A DNA stretch of 52,342 nt. Source: Curtobacterium sp. Leaf183 (GTDB taxonomy: Bacteria; Actinomycetota; Actinomycetes; Actinomycetales; Microbacteriaceae). The stretch is from the NCBI RefSeq assembly GCF_001424385.1, contig NZ_LMPO01000008.1, positions 140,188 to 192,529 of the forward strand, written 5' to 3'. Shown piece after piece: positions 36,761-45,528 of this stretch (its first letter is position 1; every line of letters starts with the position of its first letter). The notes below the pieces were generated by a model. The model was not told the origin of the DNA. It searched no databases and saw only the letters and a program-made list of their open reading frames with translations. The position numbers were made by a program, and so were the translations under genes.

Positions 36761-37744
36761 CTACCGGTAGACGGCGGACTGCCCGTACAGCACCTTGGTG
36801 AACGAGGACACGTACGGCGAGACGTCACCGTCGGGCAGGTTGTACGTCATGAAGACGCCGTACCCGTCCGACTTCGTCCGCTGCGCGAGCGACACGGCGG
36901 TGGCCTGCGGGGTGTTCTGGATGTCCACGGCCGCAGCGGACAGCTTCGACTTCGGCAGCCCCGGGGTCGACGGCGCCGAGTACGTGCCGTAGTACGGGTT
37001 CCAGGCGTAGTCCAGCTTCGACCCGACGGCCGCGCTCGACTGCGACAGCGACGAGGACGCCGGGCCGATGTCGTAGAACGAGATGAGCTTGCCGGGCATG
37101 TCCGCCCGCAGCGCGCTGACCAGCCACCCGATCGACTGGTCGTTCGGCTGCGCGGTGCCGTTCGTGCCGTAGTCGGAGTACTCGTCGTCGAGGTCGACGC
37201 CGTCCAACCCGTACTTGCCCACCGTCGCCGCGACCTGGGACGCGAAGTCGGCGGCGGCGGCCTGCGAGGTGAAGTTCGCGATGCCGGCGCCCTGGTGGTT
37301 GCCGAGGACCGACAGCGACACCTTGATGCCCTTCGCCTGCAGCGGCCGGATCTGCGTCGCCGCGGCGTCGAGCGTCGCCTGGACGTTCTCGTTGTTCGAC
37401 AGGACCGCCTTCGAGCCGTCCCAGTTGATGTTCGCGGCGAAGATGATCGCCACGTCGAACGCGTTCGCGCCGTTCGCCAACGTGTACCGGCCGACGTTCG
37501 ACAGCTGGTCGTTGTTGACCTCGACGTAGGCGATGCTCGTCGGCCCGGACTTCGTCGCCCGCACATGCGGGTGCCCCGGGTGGCCGTGCCCGTGGCCGTG
37601 CCCCTTCCCCGGGGACTTCCCGGCGGACGACACCCCTGCGGACGATGCCCCGGCCGGCGCCGCGGACGCGGCCGACGGCACCAGCGGTACGGCGACCATC
37701 GCGACGATCGCCGCGACGATCCCGATCTTCATGGACTTCTTCAT
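36761..37744 (-). CDS. Secreted GH18 endo-beta-N-acetylglucosaminidase, EndoH type
   Basis: Cleaves the GlcNAc-GlcNAc core of high-mannose and hybrid N-glycans, releasing the glycan from glycoproteins outside the cell. 327 residues. The signal peptide MKKSMKIGIVAAIVAMVAV runs to about ASAA/AP (28-30), followed by a disordered Gly/His run (GHGHGHGHPGHPH, 48-60) that may bind metal. The GH18 barrel has the active site DGVDLDDEYSDYG, with acid Glu188 and assisting Asp186, matching D130/E132 of Streptomyces Endo H. NIGP/YAWNPYYGT-type segments also match. ATG 37744 follows GAGGAG. It ends the minus-strand glycan operon but is separated from the GH38 gene by two hairpins. Confidence 0.9.
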   Translation of the reverse strand: MKKSMKIGIVAAIVAMVAVPLVPSAASAAPAGASSAGVSSAGKSPGKGHGHGHGHPGHPHVRATKSGPTSIAYVEVNNDQLSNVGRYTLANGANAFDVAIIFAANINWDGSKAVLSNNENVQATLDAAATQIRPLQAKGIKVSLSVLGNHQGAGIANFTSQAAAADFASQVAATVGKYGLDGVDLDDEYSDYGTNGTAQPNDQSIGWLVSALRADMPGKLISFYDIGPASSSLSQSSAAVGSKLDYAWNPYYGTYSAPSTPGLPKSKLSAAAVDIQNTPQATAVSLAQRTKSDGYGVFMTYNLPDGDVSPYVSSFTKVLYGQSAVYR

Positions 37745-37791
37745 GACACTCCTCGTCGAGTGACGGAACCGGACGGCGGTTGCCGCCCGGA

Positions 37792-37813
37792 CCGGACGAC
37801 GACCGTCGTCCGG
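37792..37813. promoter_or_regulatory. Palindrome upstream of the EndoH-like gene
   Basis: CCGGACGACG (37792-37801) and its exact complement (37804-37813) enclose two bases. It lies 48 bases upstream of the EndoH-like start. It could be a second hairpin of the terminator region or an operator for a separate EndoH promoter. Confidence 0.4.
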
Positions 37814-37815
37814 GA

Positions 37816-37850
37816 CCCGCCGCCGGGACACCCGAGGTCCCGGCGGCGGG
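37816..37850. terminator. Hairpin after the GH38 gene
   Basis: Arms CCCGCCGCCGGGAC (37816-37829) and complement (37837-37850) with a seven-base loop, 5 bases past the GH38 stop. Partial termination here would set the EndoH-like gene at a different level from the intracellular enzymes. Confidence 0.65.
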
Positions 37851-37854
37851 CGTC

Positions 37855-40800
37855 TCAGCTCCGCGGGAAGCGGAAGGTGCGGACCTCGAAGGCGTCCACG
37901 GCGAACGCGGCGACCCCGTGGGTGACGGCGGCGACACCGGGCAGCGCGGCGTCCGGCTCCTCGAGCAGGGTCACCTCGATCGGCTCACCGAAGGACCCGT
38001 CGACCGCCAGGCCACCGGTCCCCCGGCGTCCGGCGGGCTCGTAGACGCGGACGACCAGGTCGCCGGAACGGTCGTCGGCGAGCTTCACGCTCGACACGAC
38101 CACGTCGCCGGAGGCCTGCACGAGCGGTGCGAACGCCGCATCGCCCGTGACCGTGCGCGACGCGGTGTTCATCAGGATGCCCGCGGTCGTGGCACCGACG
38201 ACGTCCGTGCCGATCACCATGCCGTACCGGTGCGTCTGCGAGCCCTGGTCGGTCTCCGGGTCCGGGAACCGCGGTGCGCGCAGCAGTGACAGCCGGACGG
38301 TCGTCGTGACGTGGCCGTCGACGGCATCGCGCGTGACGTCGAAGCCGTGGATCGAGTCGTTCACGAGCGCGACGCCGAAGCCCGGCTCCTCGGCCAGGAC
38401 GTAGCGGTGCATCGAGGTCTCGAACTTCGCGGCCTCCCACGAGGTGTTCGTGTGGGTCACCCGCTTCTGCGCGCCGAACTGCGTCTCGGCGAGCGTGTGC
38501 TCGGCGCGGACGTCGAGGGGGAACGCCACCTTGAGGAACTTCTCGGTCTCGTGCCAGTCGGTCGTCTGCGCGAACTCGAGCGTCCGGGAGCCGGGCGCGA
38601 GGGTGATCTGCTGCTCGAGCGTCGATGCCCCGAACGCCCGCGACACGACGACCCGCGCCGTGCCGTCCGGGTCGACGGAACCCGTCAGGCTGGTGACGTC
38701 GACCAGGTCCTCGACCCGGTTGCGGTAGTACCGGTCGACGTCCCACGCGTCCCACATGTTCGGGAAGTCCTGGTGCAGCTGCAGCAGGTTGGCGACCTGG
38801 CCGGGGGCGATCGCGTCGCGCCCGGTGCTCAGGTCGACCGCGCTGGTGACGAGTCCGCGGCCGTCGATGACGATGCGCACGAGGTCGTTGGTCAGCACGA
38901 ACCCGCCGTCCGCGTCGGCGAGCGCGACCGGGGTCGCGTCCGCGACGTCGGTCGCGAGCGTCGCGCCCAGCGCGGGGGCGCCGGACTGGAGGGCCGGGGC
39001 CGGGTTCACCACGACGGTCCGGTCCCCGTGACCGGCGAGTGCCGACAGGGCGGCGGCGATGAGGGCCTCCAGGCGGTCCGCGACCTCGGCGTACTTCGCC
39101 ACCGCTTCGCGGTGCACCCAGGCGATCGAGGTGCCCGGCAGGATGTCGTGGAACTGCTGCAGCAGGACCTGCTGCCACAGCGCGTCGAGCTCGTCGTACG
39201 GGTACACGAAGTCGGTGCGGGCGGCGGCCGTGGCTGCCCAGAGCTCGGCCTCGACGAGCAGGTGCTCGCTGCGGCGGTTGCCCTGCTTGGTCTGGTGCTG
39301 GCTGGTCAGGGTCGCGCGGTGCAGCTCGAGGTAGAGCTCGCCGACCCACACGGGCGGGTTCTCCAGCTCGGACCGGGCCCGGTCGAAGAACGTGTCCGGG
39401 TGCTCCCACGTCACGCGCGCGCTGCCCTCGAGGTCAGCGAGCCGTGCTGCGGTGCCGGTCATCTCGCGCGTGGTGCCACCGCCTCCGTCGCCCCAGCCGA
39501 CCGGGGCGATCGACCCGGACGCCAGACGGTTCTCACGGAACTGGCGCGAGGCCTTGGCGACTTCGGACCCGGAGAGCCGCGAGTTGTAGGTGTCCATCGA
39601 CGGGAAGTGCGAGAACACCCGCGACCCGTCGATGCCCTCCCACAGGAACGTGTGGTGCGGGAACTTGTTCACCTGGTTCCACGAGATCTTCTGCGTGAAG
39701 AACCACTCGAAGCCGGCGCGACGCATGAGCTGCGGGAGCGCCGGCGAGTACCCGAAGCTGTCGGGCAGCCACACGCCCTTGGGCCGGATGCCGAACTCGC
39801 GCTCGAAGAACCGCTGGCCCTGCGAGAACTGGCGGACGATGCTCTCGCCAGTCGGCATCACGGTGTCCGACTCGACCCACATCCCGCCGAGCGGCAGGAA
39901 CCGGCCGGCGGCGACGGCGTCCTTGACCTTGGCGTAGACCTCGGGGCGGTGCTCCTTGATCCACGCGTACTGCTGCGCGCTGGACATGCCGTACACGAAG
40001 TCGTCGGTCTGGTCGATGAGCTCGGTCATGCTCGACGTGGTGCGCGCGACCTTGCGGATCGTCTCGCGCACCGGCCAGAGCCACGCGGAGTCGATGTGGG
40101 CGTGACCGACGGCGGAGATCCGGTGCGCCGAGGCCTCGGCGGGTGCGGCGAGCACGTCGACGAGCGCGGCCCGGGCGTCGGGCGCGGTTTCGGCGATGTG
40201 CTGCAGGTCGAGGGCGTCGAGCGCGTCGTCGAGGGCCTGCAGGATGCGCATGCGGCGCGGCCCCTGGGGCAGTTCCTCCTGCAGCTCGAGCAGCACGTCG
40301 ATGTCGAGGGCGAGCTCGTGCACCTCGGACTCGAACACGGCGAGGTCCATCCGCCGCGAGGTGTAGAGCCGCTTCGACGACGAGGTCTGGATGTCGCCCT
40401 CGTGCGTGACGAGGAACGGGTGGTAGTCGAGCAGCACCGGGTTGGATGCGGCCTCGACGAAGAACTCGACGGTCTCGCCGCCGACTGCCTGTTCGGCGAT
40501 GAGCACCCACTGGTTGCGCGGGTTGATCGACTTCACCGGGGTGCCGTCGGCCAGGTACACGAGCCCCTCGCACTGGAACCCCGGCATGTTCTTGTCGAAG
40601 CCGAGATCGATGACAGCCTCGACGCGGCGGCCCGCCCAGGCGACCGGGACGGTCCCGGAGAGCCGGAACCAGGTCGTGCCCCACGCGGCGCCCCACGGCG
40701 TGCCGACCTCGTACGGCTCGAACGTCAGCGCGAGGCCCTCGGCGGGGGCGATCGGCTCGCCGGGGAGCTCGTGCCACGCCACGCCGAGCGGTGTCGCCGT

Positions 40801-40878
40801 GCCGTGCACCGCGGGGGTGATCCGCTCGTCGAGGACCCGTCGAGCGCGGCCGGTGGTCAGGGGGATGTCGTCGTGCAT
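37855..40878 (-). CDS. GH38 alpha-mannosidase
   Basis: 1007-residue retaining, zinc-dependent alpha-mannosidase with no signal peptide, so cytosolic. Residues 1-240 form the N-terminal beta/helical region. The catalytic domain starts at SAVGHAHIDSAWLWPVRETIRK, with zinc ligands His261 and Asp263, and the nucleophile Asp373 lies in VWLPDSFGYSPALPQLM. HDILPGTSIAWVH near residue 580 supplies the third zinc His. The long C-terminal half is the usual beta-sandwich. Family members remove alpha-1,2/1,3/1,6-mannose from N-glycans. The gene lies 24 bases after the GH5-like gene and probably trims imported high-mannose glycans. Confidence 0.93.
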   Translation of the reverse strand: MHDDIPLTTGRARRVLDERITPAVHGTATPLGVAWHELPGEPIAPAEGLALTFEPYEVGTPWGAAWGTTWFRLSGTVPVAWAGRRVEAVIDLGFDKNMPGFQCEGLVYLADGTPVKSINPRNQWVLIAEQAVGGETVEFFVEAASNPVLLDYHPFLVTHEGDIQTSSSKRLYTSRRMDLAVFESEVHELALDIDVLLELQEELPQGPRRMRILQALDDALDALDLQHIAETAPDARAALVDVLAAPAEASAHRISAVGHAHIDSAWLWPVRETIRKVARTTSSMTELIDQTDDFVYGMSSAQQYAWIKEHRPEVYAKVKDAVAAGRFLPLGGMWVESDTVMPTGESIVRQFSQGQRFFEREFGIRPKGVWLPDSFGYSPALPQLMRRAGFEWFFTQKISWNQVNKFPHHTFLWEGIDGSRVFSHFPSMDTYNSRLSGSEVAKASRQFRENRLASGSIAPVGWGDGGGGTTREMTGTAARLADLEGSARVTWEHPDTFFDRARSELENPPVWVGELYLELHRATLTSQHQTKQGNRRSEHLLVEAELWAATAAARTDFVYPYDELDALWQQVLLQQFHDILPGTSIAWVHREAVAKYAEVADRLEALIAAALSALAGHGDRTVVVNPAPALQSGAPALGATLATDVADATPVALADADGGFVLTNDLVRIVIDGRGLVTSAVDLSTGRDAIAPGQVANLLQLHQDFPNMWDAWDVDRYYRNRVEDLVDVTSLTGSVDPDGTARVVVSRAFGASTLEQQITLAPGSRTLEFAQTTDWHETEKFLKVAFPLDVRAEHTLAETQFGAQKRVTHTNTSWEAAKFETSMHRYVLAEEPGFGVALVNDSIHGFDVTRDAVDGHVTTTVRLSLLRAPRFPDPETDQGSQTHRYGMVIGTDVVGATTAGILMNTASRTVTGDAAFAPLVQASGDVVVSSVKLADDRSGDLVVRVYEPAGRRGTGGLAVDGSFGEPIEVTLLEEPDAALPGVAAVTHGVAAFAVDAFEVRTFRFPRS

Positions 40879-40902
40879 GGTGCCTTCCGGGGCTGGGGAG
40901 GA

Positions 40903-42276
40903 TCAGGGCATGGTCGCGGGGTGCGCGACCGAGATCGGGGTGTGTGCGGCGTCCGCGTCGGTGTCGGCCGGTACGTCCATCGTGCTCGTCACTCCGCGGG
41001 CGGCGAGCAGGTCCGTGTCGGCGAGCCGCGATCGCAGGACGACCTGGGGTCCCACGCCGTGCTGCTCGGCGAGCGCGAGCCAGGCGGCGGCGAACCGGCC
41101 CCCGGGGGCGCAGTCGGCACGGACAGCCGGCGCCGGGGTGCCGTCGGCACGGACGTCGTCGAGCACGAGGCCGACGTGCGGAACGGCCGGGGTCGGACGG
41201 TCGCTGCCGCCGAACTCCCGCGCCATCGCCCGGAACCGCTCCCCCGTCGGCTTGACACGGCCGTCGTTCGTGAGCAGGCCGAGGTCGTACTCGAGCTCCG
41301 GGAAGTCGGCGAGCGAGCGGGAGACGTCGTGCGAGCACCACCACGTGACCCCGAGCAGGTGCTGCACGTCGAGGGCGTGCCGGATGGTCTGCTCCGTGAA
41401 CGCGGGTGCGTCGGCGAGGGGCACGACGTTGGTGGGGGCGCCGACCTCCTGCAGCCAGTTCGGCCGCGCGGCGTCGTGGTTCCAGGCCGCGGCGAGCTGC
41501 AGCAGGTACTCGCCGTGCCGGACGGACCCGGCACCGAGTGCTCCGTGCACGGCTGCCGCACCGTTGAACACCCACGAGTGCGTGACGGTGGCGTCACCGT
41601 GGTCGGCCGCGTGCTCCGGCCCGAACGGCTGGGCGTCGTCGTACCAGGCGGCGTCGTACTGCGCGACGGTGACGAGCGGCCCGGAGCGGGACCCGTTGCC
41701 GGAGGTGAGCACGCCGTCCGAGCCGAGCGGAGCCTCCCGGCCAGCGGACGCCAGTCCGGACCGTGCCGCGGCGACCATCGCCGCCGCCCACGTATGCCCC
41801 TGCTCGGCCGTGATGGCGTGCGGCGAGGGGTGCGGGGCGTGCGCGAACTGGTTGACCTCGTTGCCGATGGTGATCCCGAGCAGGTTCGGCCGGTCCGCCA
41901 CCGCTGCGGCGAGCGCCCGCACGTACGCGGCGGTCGACGCGACGACGTCCGGGTCGGTGAACATGTTGCGCCGGTGCCACGAGTCGAGCCACGACGGCAG
42001 GAAGTCGAAGCTCGACAGGTGTCCCTGCAGCGCGTCGACGGTGACGTCGAGGCCGAACGATGCGGCGATGTCGACGACCCGCGCGACGTCGTCGAGCGCC
42101 TGCCGCCGGATCAGGGTGCGGTTCGGCTGGACGACCGGCCAGAGCGGGAAGACCCGCACGTGGTCGGCACCGAGTGCGGCGATCGCCTCGAGGTCGCGCG
42201 CCGTGTCCGAGGCCGAGAAGTCGAGCCACGAGTGGAACCAGCCGACCGACGGGGTGTAGTTCACACCGAACCGCAT
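40903..42276 (-). CDS. GH5_18-like beta-mannosidase (Man-beta-1,4-GlcNAc)
   Basis: 457-residue cytosolic TIM-barrel glycosidase of clan A. It starts MRFGVNYTPSVGWFHSW and contains VQPNRTLIRRQ, QGHLSSFDFLPSWLDSW, the acid/base Glu140 in GITIGNEVNQF and nucleophile Glu277 in NWLQEVGAP. These match my recollection of GH5 subfamily 18, whose bifidobacterial member hydrolyses the N-glycan core disaccharide Man-beta-1,4-GlcNAc. The subfamily call is recall, not search. The ATG shares one base with the preceding permease stop (TGATG), so it belongs to the importer operon, which fits a role as the final step of glycan breakdown. Confidence 0.82.
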   Translation of the reverse strand: MRFGVNYTPSVGWFHSWLDFSASDTARDLEAIAALGADHVRVFPLWPVVQPNRTLIRRQALDDVARVVDIAASFGLDVTVDALQGHLSSFDFLPSWLDSWHRRNMFTDPDVVASTAAYVRALAAAVADRPNLLGITIGNEVNQFAHAPHPSPHAITAEQGHTWAAAMVAAARSGLASAGREAPLGSDGVLTSGNGSRSGPLVTVAQYDAAWYDDAQPFGPEHAADHGDATVTHSWVFNGAAAVHGALGAGSVRHGEYLLQLAAAWNHDAARPNWLQEVGAPTNVVPLADAPAFTEQTIRHALDVQHLLGVTWWCSHDVSRSLADFPELEYDLGLLTNDGRVKPTGERFRAMAREFGGSDRPTPAVPHVGLVLDDVRADGTPAPAVRADCAPGGRFAAAWLALAEQHGVGPQVVLRSRLADTDLLAARGVTSTMDVPADTDADAAHTPISVAHPATMP

Positions 42277-43235
42277 CAGCCCTTCACACCGCCCTCTTCG
42301 ACGCCCTTGAAGAAGAACCGCTGTAGGACGGCGAAGATCACGGCGATCGGGATGAACGCGATCATCGTGCCGGCCGCGATCAGGCGCTGGTCGGTGCCGA
42401 ACGTGCCGCGCAGGTACTCGAGCCCGACCGTCAGCGTCAGCTTGTCCGGGGACTGCAGCACGATGAGCGGCCAGAGGAAGTCGTCCCACGCGCCGATGAA
42501 CGCGAAGATCGCGATGACGGCGATCGTGCCCTGCACGGCGGGCAGCGAGATGTACCGCAGGCGCTGCCAGGCGTTCGCGCCGTCCATCACCGCGGCCTGG
42601 TCGATCTCGTCGGGGATCTGCCGGAACGCGTTGAACATGAGCAGCACGTTGAGCGCGGCGATCATGCCGGGCAGGGCGACCCCGATCAGGTTGTCGGCCA
42701 GGCCGAGGTCCTTGACCGTGACGAACTGCGAGATGATCGTCGCCTCGCCCGGGAGCACGAGCGTGGCGAGGAACAGCCCGAGCACGGCCTTGCGGAAGCG
42801 CCACTGCAGCCGGGCGAGGGCGAAGCCGGCCAACGTCGCGAACACGATGTTCCCGATGACGTCGATCGCCGCGACGATGAGCGAGTTCCCGATGTACCCG
42901 AACACCGGGATCGCATCGCCGACCCGCAGGTAGTTGCCGATCGTGGGCTGCGACGGGATGAACGACGGGTTCGCGGTGTAGATGTCCTCGCCGGCGCCCT
43001 TGAGCGACGTCGAGAGCTGCCAGAGGAACGGCCCGATCGTGATGAACAGCACCACGATGAGCAGGACGTACCGGACGGCCTTCTCGCGGGTGGACATGAC
43101 GCCCCAGACGGCGCGGCGGCGCCGACGGGGCGGACGGGAGGCTCCCCCTCCGCCCGTCGCGCCGGTCACGTCCGGCGTCGGTGCGGCGGTGCCGGCGTTG
43201 CCGCCGATGACCGGCTCGGTCGTCGTGTTCGTCAT
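42276..43235 (-). CDS. Carbohydrate ABC transporter permease, MalG type
   Basis: 319 residues. A disordered, Gly/Pro/Arg-rich cytoplasmic N-terminus of about 50 residues precedes six helices, the first at YVLLIVVLFITIGPFLWQLSTSLK. The EAA loop DEIDQAAVMDGANAWQRLRYISLP near residue 210 contacts the ATPase. This is the CUT1 family used for oligosaccharides. ATG 43235 overlaps the stop of the partner permease (ATGA). No ATPase gene is in the locus; a shared MsiK-like ATPase elsewhere is expected, as in other actinobacteria. Confidence 0.92.
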   Translation of the reverse strand: MTNTTTEPVIGGNAGTAAPTPDVTGATGGGGASRPPRRRRRAVWGVMSTREKAVRYVLLIVVLFITIGPFLWQLSTSLKGAGEDIYTANPSFIPSQPTIGNYLRVGDAIPVFGYIGNSLIVAAIDVIGNIVFATLAGFALARLQWRFRKAVLGLFLATLVLPGEATIISQFVTVKDLGLADNLIGVALPGMIAALNVLLMFNAFRQIPDEIDQAAVMDGANAWQRLRYISLPAVQGTIAVIAIFAFIGAWDDFLWPLIVLQSPDKLTLTVGLEYLRGTFGTDQRLIAAGTMIAFIPIAVIFAVLQRFFFKGVEEGGVKG

Positions 43236-44110
43236 CGGTCCGCCTTGCTGTTCATGCGCGCCAGGGCGAGCATCGGGATGAGCGTCACGGCGAAGAGCAG
43301 CAGGCTCAGCGCCGACGCGTACCCGAGGTTGCCCGTGAAGCCGCGCGCGTACTGCTGGATGAGCATGACCAGGGAGTTGTCCTGCCCGCCGGGGCCGCCC
43401 GTGCCGTTCGTCAGGATGTAGAGCTCGCTGAACACCCGGAGCGCGGACACGCAGACCAGGATCCCGACGAGCGTCAGGGTGCCGCGCACCCCGGGCATCG
43501 TGACGCTCCAGAAGCGGCGGATCGACCCGGCGCCGTCGAGTGCGGCGGCCTCGTGCAGCTCCTTGCCGACGTTCCCGAGGGCCGCCAGGAAGATGATCAT
43601 GTAGTAGCCCAGGCCCTTCCAGACCGTCAGGCTGATCGCGCTGAACAGCAGCAGCCACCGGTCCGTCAGGAACGGGATGCTGCCCTGGGCGATCCCGAGC
43701 GACTGCACCATCTCGTTGATGACGCCGCGGTCGTCGAGGATCCAGTTCCAGATCAGCCCGACGACGACCGCGCTGGCGATCACCGGTGTGTAGTAGGCCG
43801 TGCGGAAGAACGCGATGCCGGGCAGCTTCTGCTGGACGAGCACCGCCATCAGCAGCGGCAGGACCGTCAGCAGCGGCAGGCAGATCGCCATGTAGATGAC
43901 GCTGTTGAGCAGCGCCTCCCACACCTGCGGGTCGGCCAGCAGGGTCTGGAAGTTCGCGAGCCCGACCCAGCGGCTGACCCCACCGAGCGGGCTGGCGTTC
44001 GTGAACGACAGCCGGACGGTGTTGATCGACGGCCAGAGGCTGAACGCGACGAGCCAGACGAGCGCCGGCAGGATCAGCAGCCAGGGGGTGAACCAGCGGT
44101 TGGCGCGCAT
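43232..44110 (-). CDS. Carbohydrate ABC transporter permease, MalF type
   Basis: 292 residues, six helices, starting WFTPWLLILPALVWLVAFSLWPSINTVRLSFTN. The EAA loop GKELHEAAALDGAGSIRRFWSVTMPGVRG near residue 190 is typical of CUT1 permeases. The start shares one base with the binding-protein stop (TGATG), and the stop overlaps the MalG-type start, so translation is tightly coupled through the whole transporter. Confidence 0.92.
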   Translation of the reverse strand: MRANRWFTPWLLILPALVWLVAFSLWPSINTVRLSFTNASPLGGVSRWVGLANFQTLLADPQVWEALLNSVIYMAICLPLLTVLPLLMAVLVQQKLPGIAFFRTAYYTPVIASAVVVGLIWNWILDDRGVINEMVQSLGIAQGSIPFLTDRWLLLFSAISLTVWKGLGYYMIIFLAALGNVGKELHEAAALDGAGSIRRFWSVTMPGVRGTLTLVGILVCVSALRVFSELYILTNGTGGPGGQDNSLVMLIQQYARGFTGNLGYASALSLLLFAVTLIPMLALARMNSKADR

Positions 44111-45405
44111 CAGCCGTTCGCCAGCAGGGTGTTCATCTTGGTCTGCGCGGTCTGCAGGGCCTTCTCGGGGGTGGTGTCACCCTTCATCGCGAGGGCGATC
44201 TGCTGGTCGAGGAAGTCCGTCATCGCCGAGTTCGCCTCGACCGGGTTGAGGTTCTTCGCGGTCTTCAGTGCCTCGTTCGCCAGGACCCGGGCCTTCGCCT
44301 CGACGGTGCCGTCGTCCTTCGAGAAGAACGGGTCGGACTGCGACGAGGTGGTGGACGGGAAGATGTTCACCAGGTGCGCGAACGCCTCCTGGTTCTTCGC
44401 GTTGGTCATGAACGACGCCAGGGCCTCGGCGGTGGCGATGTGCTTCGACTTGCTCGACACCGACAGCCCCTGCACGTACAGCGGCGGGTTGTCCAGGGCC
44501 GGCGAGACCACGATGTTGCCCTTGAGCGAGGGGTTGTTGCGCTCGAAGTCGCTGATCGCGGTGGCGCCACCGGTGGTCCAGGCGACCTTGCCCTGGGTGA
44601 ACAGGGTCGAGTTGCCGAGGTAGTCGGTGTTCAGGACCGACGAGGGCATGAGGCCCTCCTTGTACGCCTTCGCGTACTTGCTGATCAGGTCGGCGGCCTT
44701 CGACGAGTCCGCGAAGGTGAACTTGGTGCCCTTGTCGTTGATGATCTTGACGCCGGCGAGCGAGAAGTCGCTCAGACCGGGCTTGCGGCTCATCAGGTAG
44801 TCGTCCGGGCACTTCGCGTGCATGGTCGCGGCCTGCGAGAACAGCTGGTCGGTGGTCTTCGGCGGGCTGGCCGGGTCGAGGCCGCACTGCTGGAACATCG
44901 TCTTGTTCCAGTAGTCGATGTCCGTGTTGAGGTACCAGGGGTACCCGAAGGTGCCGTCGACGCCCTTGTAGTTGTACGCGGCGAGCGCGCCCTTGACGTA
45001 GGTGGTGGAGAGCTTGCTGTCGTCCTTGGCGACGTCCTGCAGGAACCCGCGCTTGGCGAGCGGCAGCGCGATGTCCGGCGGCAGGTTGATGACGTCGGGG
45101 AGCGAGTTGCTCGACGCCTGGCTGAGCACCTTGTCGGCGTAGCCGTCGCCGGGCTGGTCGACGAGCTTGACCTTTGCGTCCGGGTGCTGCTTCTCGAAGG
45201 CCTTCACGACGCCGTTGAGGTAGTCCGTGTACGTCGGCGTGAGCGCCCAGGTCTGCAGGGTGATCGTGCCGGAGACGTCGCCGCCGCCGTTGCCGCTCGC
45301 GCCGCTGCCACCGGCCGAGCAGCCGGTCAGTGCCAGGGCCGCTGCGGCGACGCCGGCGAGCAGGCCGACGGCCCGGGTGGTGGTGGTTCGTGTGGTGATT
45401 CTCAT
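44110..45405 (-). CDS. Carbohydrate-binding lipoprotein of the N-glycan importer
   Basis: 431-residue extracellular solute-binding protein family 1 lipoprotein. The lipobox LTGC (Cys29) ends a typical signal, followed by a Gly/Ser spacer. ITLQTWALTPTYTDYLNGVVKAFEKQHPDAKVKLVDQPGDGYADKVLSQ opens the first lobe. Aromatic-rich stretches such as FGYPWYLNTDIDYWNKTMFQQCG could stack on sugars. Given its partners, released high-mannose N-glycan is the likely ligand; this is inference. ATG 45405 follows AGGGAG. It is the first gene of the operon driven from the lacI divergent region. Confidence 0.92.
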   Translation of the reverse strand: MRITTRTTTTRAVGLLAGVAAAALALTGCSAGGSGASGNGGGDVSGTITLQTWALTPTYTDYLNGVVKAFEKQHPDAKVKLVDQPGDGYADKVLSQASSNSLPDVINLPPDIALPLAKRGFLQDVAKDDSKLSTTYVKGALAAYNYKGVDGTFGYPWYLNTDIDYWNKTMFQQCGLDPASPPKTTDQLFSQAATMHAKCPDDYLMSRKPGLSDFSLAGVKIINDKGTKFTFADSSKAADLISKYAKAYKEGLMPSSVLNTDYLGNSTLFTQGKVAWTTGGATAISDFERNNPSLKGNIVVSPALDNPPLYVQGLSVSSKSKHIATAEALASFMTNAKNQEAFAHLVNIFPSTTSSQSDPFFSKDDGTVEAKARVLANEALKTAKNLNPVEANSAMTDFLDQQIALAMKGDTTPEKALQTAQTKMNTLLANG

Positions 45406-45451
45406 CGCGTCGGACTCCCTCGTGCGTGCGGATGGTGCTGCTGATGTCGCG

Positions 45452-45465
45452 CTGAACCGGTTGAG
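45452..45465. promoter_or_regulatory. LacI-type operator candidate O2
   Basis: CTGAACCGGTTGAG carries a perfect central AACCGGTT palindrome with a CG centre, the usual form of LacI-family operators. It lies downstream of the operon promoter, inside the 5' leader, where bound repressor would block elongation. Confidence 0.55.
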
Positions 45466-45496
45466 TGCTGATCGCGCTGCCGGTCGGATGAGCCCG

Positions 45497-45525
45497 ACTA
45501 TGAGCGACTAAAGCGTTATAGTCAA
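45497..45525 (-). promoter_or_regulatory. Promoter of the N-glycan operon
   Basis: On the minus strand TTGACT (45520-45525) and CATAGT (45497-45502) are separated by exactly 17 bases, a good sigma-A-type promoter. The spacer is almost filled by the LacI-type operator candidate O1. Transcription should start near 45490, about 85 bases before the first ATG. Confidence 0.65.
45506..45523. promoter_or_regulatory. LacI-type operator candidate O1
   Basis: The minus-strand 18-mer GACTATAACGCTTTAGTC is a pseudo-palindrome with perfect GACTA/TAGTC ends and a CG centre. It covers the operon spacer and also the TATAGT -10 (45517-45522) of lacI, which ends 6 bases before the lacI ATG. Binding should repress the operon and lacI together. 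Confidence 0.6.
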
Positions 45526-45528
45526 GCC

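Noticed and set aside
38311..42933. Plus-strand open frame of about 1540 codons antisense to the GH38 and GH5-like genes.
   Set aside because: It is produced by codon bias on the opposite strand. Composition is Arg/Gly/Val/Asp-rich with no motif, while the minus-strand genes have full catalytic signatures.
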